DNA from: VBOC01 sp035635475
GTDB taxonomy: Bacteria; Bacteroidota; Ignavibacteria; UBA10030; SZUA-254
Assembly (NCBI GenBank): GCA_035635475.1
Contig: DASQAZ010000152.1
Location: 1 to 29,629 of the forward strand
Direction of reading: 5' to 3'
DNA: 29,629 nucleotides
Shown here: positions 29,449 to 29,629 of the stretch, piece after piece
How positions within the stretch are numbered: position 1 is the stretch's first letter
How the letters are laid out: every line of letters begins with the position of its first letter
Position numbers and translations under genes: made by a program
The notes under the pieces: model-generated
Databases searched by the model: none
Told to the model about the DNA's origin: nothing
The model's input: only the letters and a program-made list of their open reading frames with translations

Positions 29449-29629
29449 CTAGCTGCCGCTGAAGACCGCTTTCCAGTAACTCCAGGTCGAGTCGGTGGTC
29501 GTGCGCGAATCCTGCCACCGGTAGATCGACCACAGCCTCCTCGGATCGACGCCGATATAGAGCTGCATGTTCCCCTGGACGACCTGGGGGATGCCGGCTC
29601 TCCGGTGCGGATAGAAGAGCGTGTAGTTG
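29449..29629 (-). CDS. C-terminal part of a protein related to the adjacent lipoprotein (partial)
   Basis: The frame is open from the window edge to TAG at 29449, 59 residues plus one partial codon. The visible end reads RAGIPQVVQGNMQLYIGVDP, then WSIYRWQDSRTTTDSTWSYW and a short tail. WSIYRWQD matches the WKIARWRD ending of the next gene, so the two are probably tandem paralogues. Its 5' end is outside the window, so signal peptide and family cannot be checked. Confidence 0.6.
   Translation of the reverse strand, partial: NYTLFYPHRRAGIPQVVQGNMQLYIGVDPRRLWSIYRWQDSRTTTDSTWSYWKAVFSGS

Overview
The window is a GC-rich, densely packed chromosomal segment. It probably comes from a bacterium of the Bacteroidota/Ignavibacteria part of the FCB group. 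The clues are a B-type succinate:quinone oxidoreductase in the order sdhC-sdhA-sdhB, many lipoproteins and outer-membrane proteins, a MerR regulator of the type common in Chlorobi/Ignavibacteria, and promoter-like sites close to TTG-N20-TAnnTT, which resembles the Bacteroidota TTG/TAnnTTTG form. The class-level placement is inference. No phage, insertion sequence, CRISPR array or rRNA was seen.

Layout. 1-6868 (minus strand) is an apparent operon read from right to left: rodZ-like, ligA, a short GT9-like protein, a STAS protein and two sodium:solute symporters, the last cut by the window edge. 6973-9210 (minus) is a soluble-sensor hybrid histidine kinase. 9211-10011 holds a REP-like GC palindrome, a doubtful 75-codon ORF, tRNA-Pro(GGG), and a promoter with a structured leader that points at a second hybrid kinase (10012-12735, plus). 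12741-14573 (minus) carries a small unknown gene, a HAD phosphatase, acpS and a merR gene with its own promoter. 14726-19726 (minus) is a tightly coupled set: a membrane histidine kinase, two uncharacterised proteins and a GT-C glycosyltransferase with a TPR tail.

19920-23073 (plus), divergent from that kinase, encodes a monohaem cytochrome fused to an outer-membrane beta-barrel (laid out like Cyc2-type proteins), a lipoprotein-like c-type cytochrome with an internal second signal-like segment, and a TPR protein with a receiver domain that has Glu in place of the phosphorylated Asp. A membrane DUF421 gene (minus) and an unknown gene (plus) flank a strongly structured non-coding stretch. 24711-29629 (minus) is a lipoprotein-lipoprotein-ftsX-sdhC-sdhA-sdhB run with 1-4 nt overlaps at several junctions.

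Most interesting: the putative electron-transfer locus at 19920-23073 with its divergent kinase; the hairpin cluster at 23695-23787; the recurrent promoter form, several copies of which lie so close to the start codon that the mRNAs would be almost leaderless; and a REP-like palindrome that appears to have extended the LigA C-terminus.
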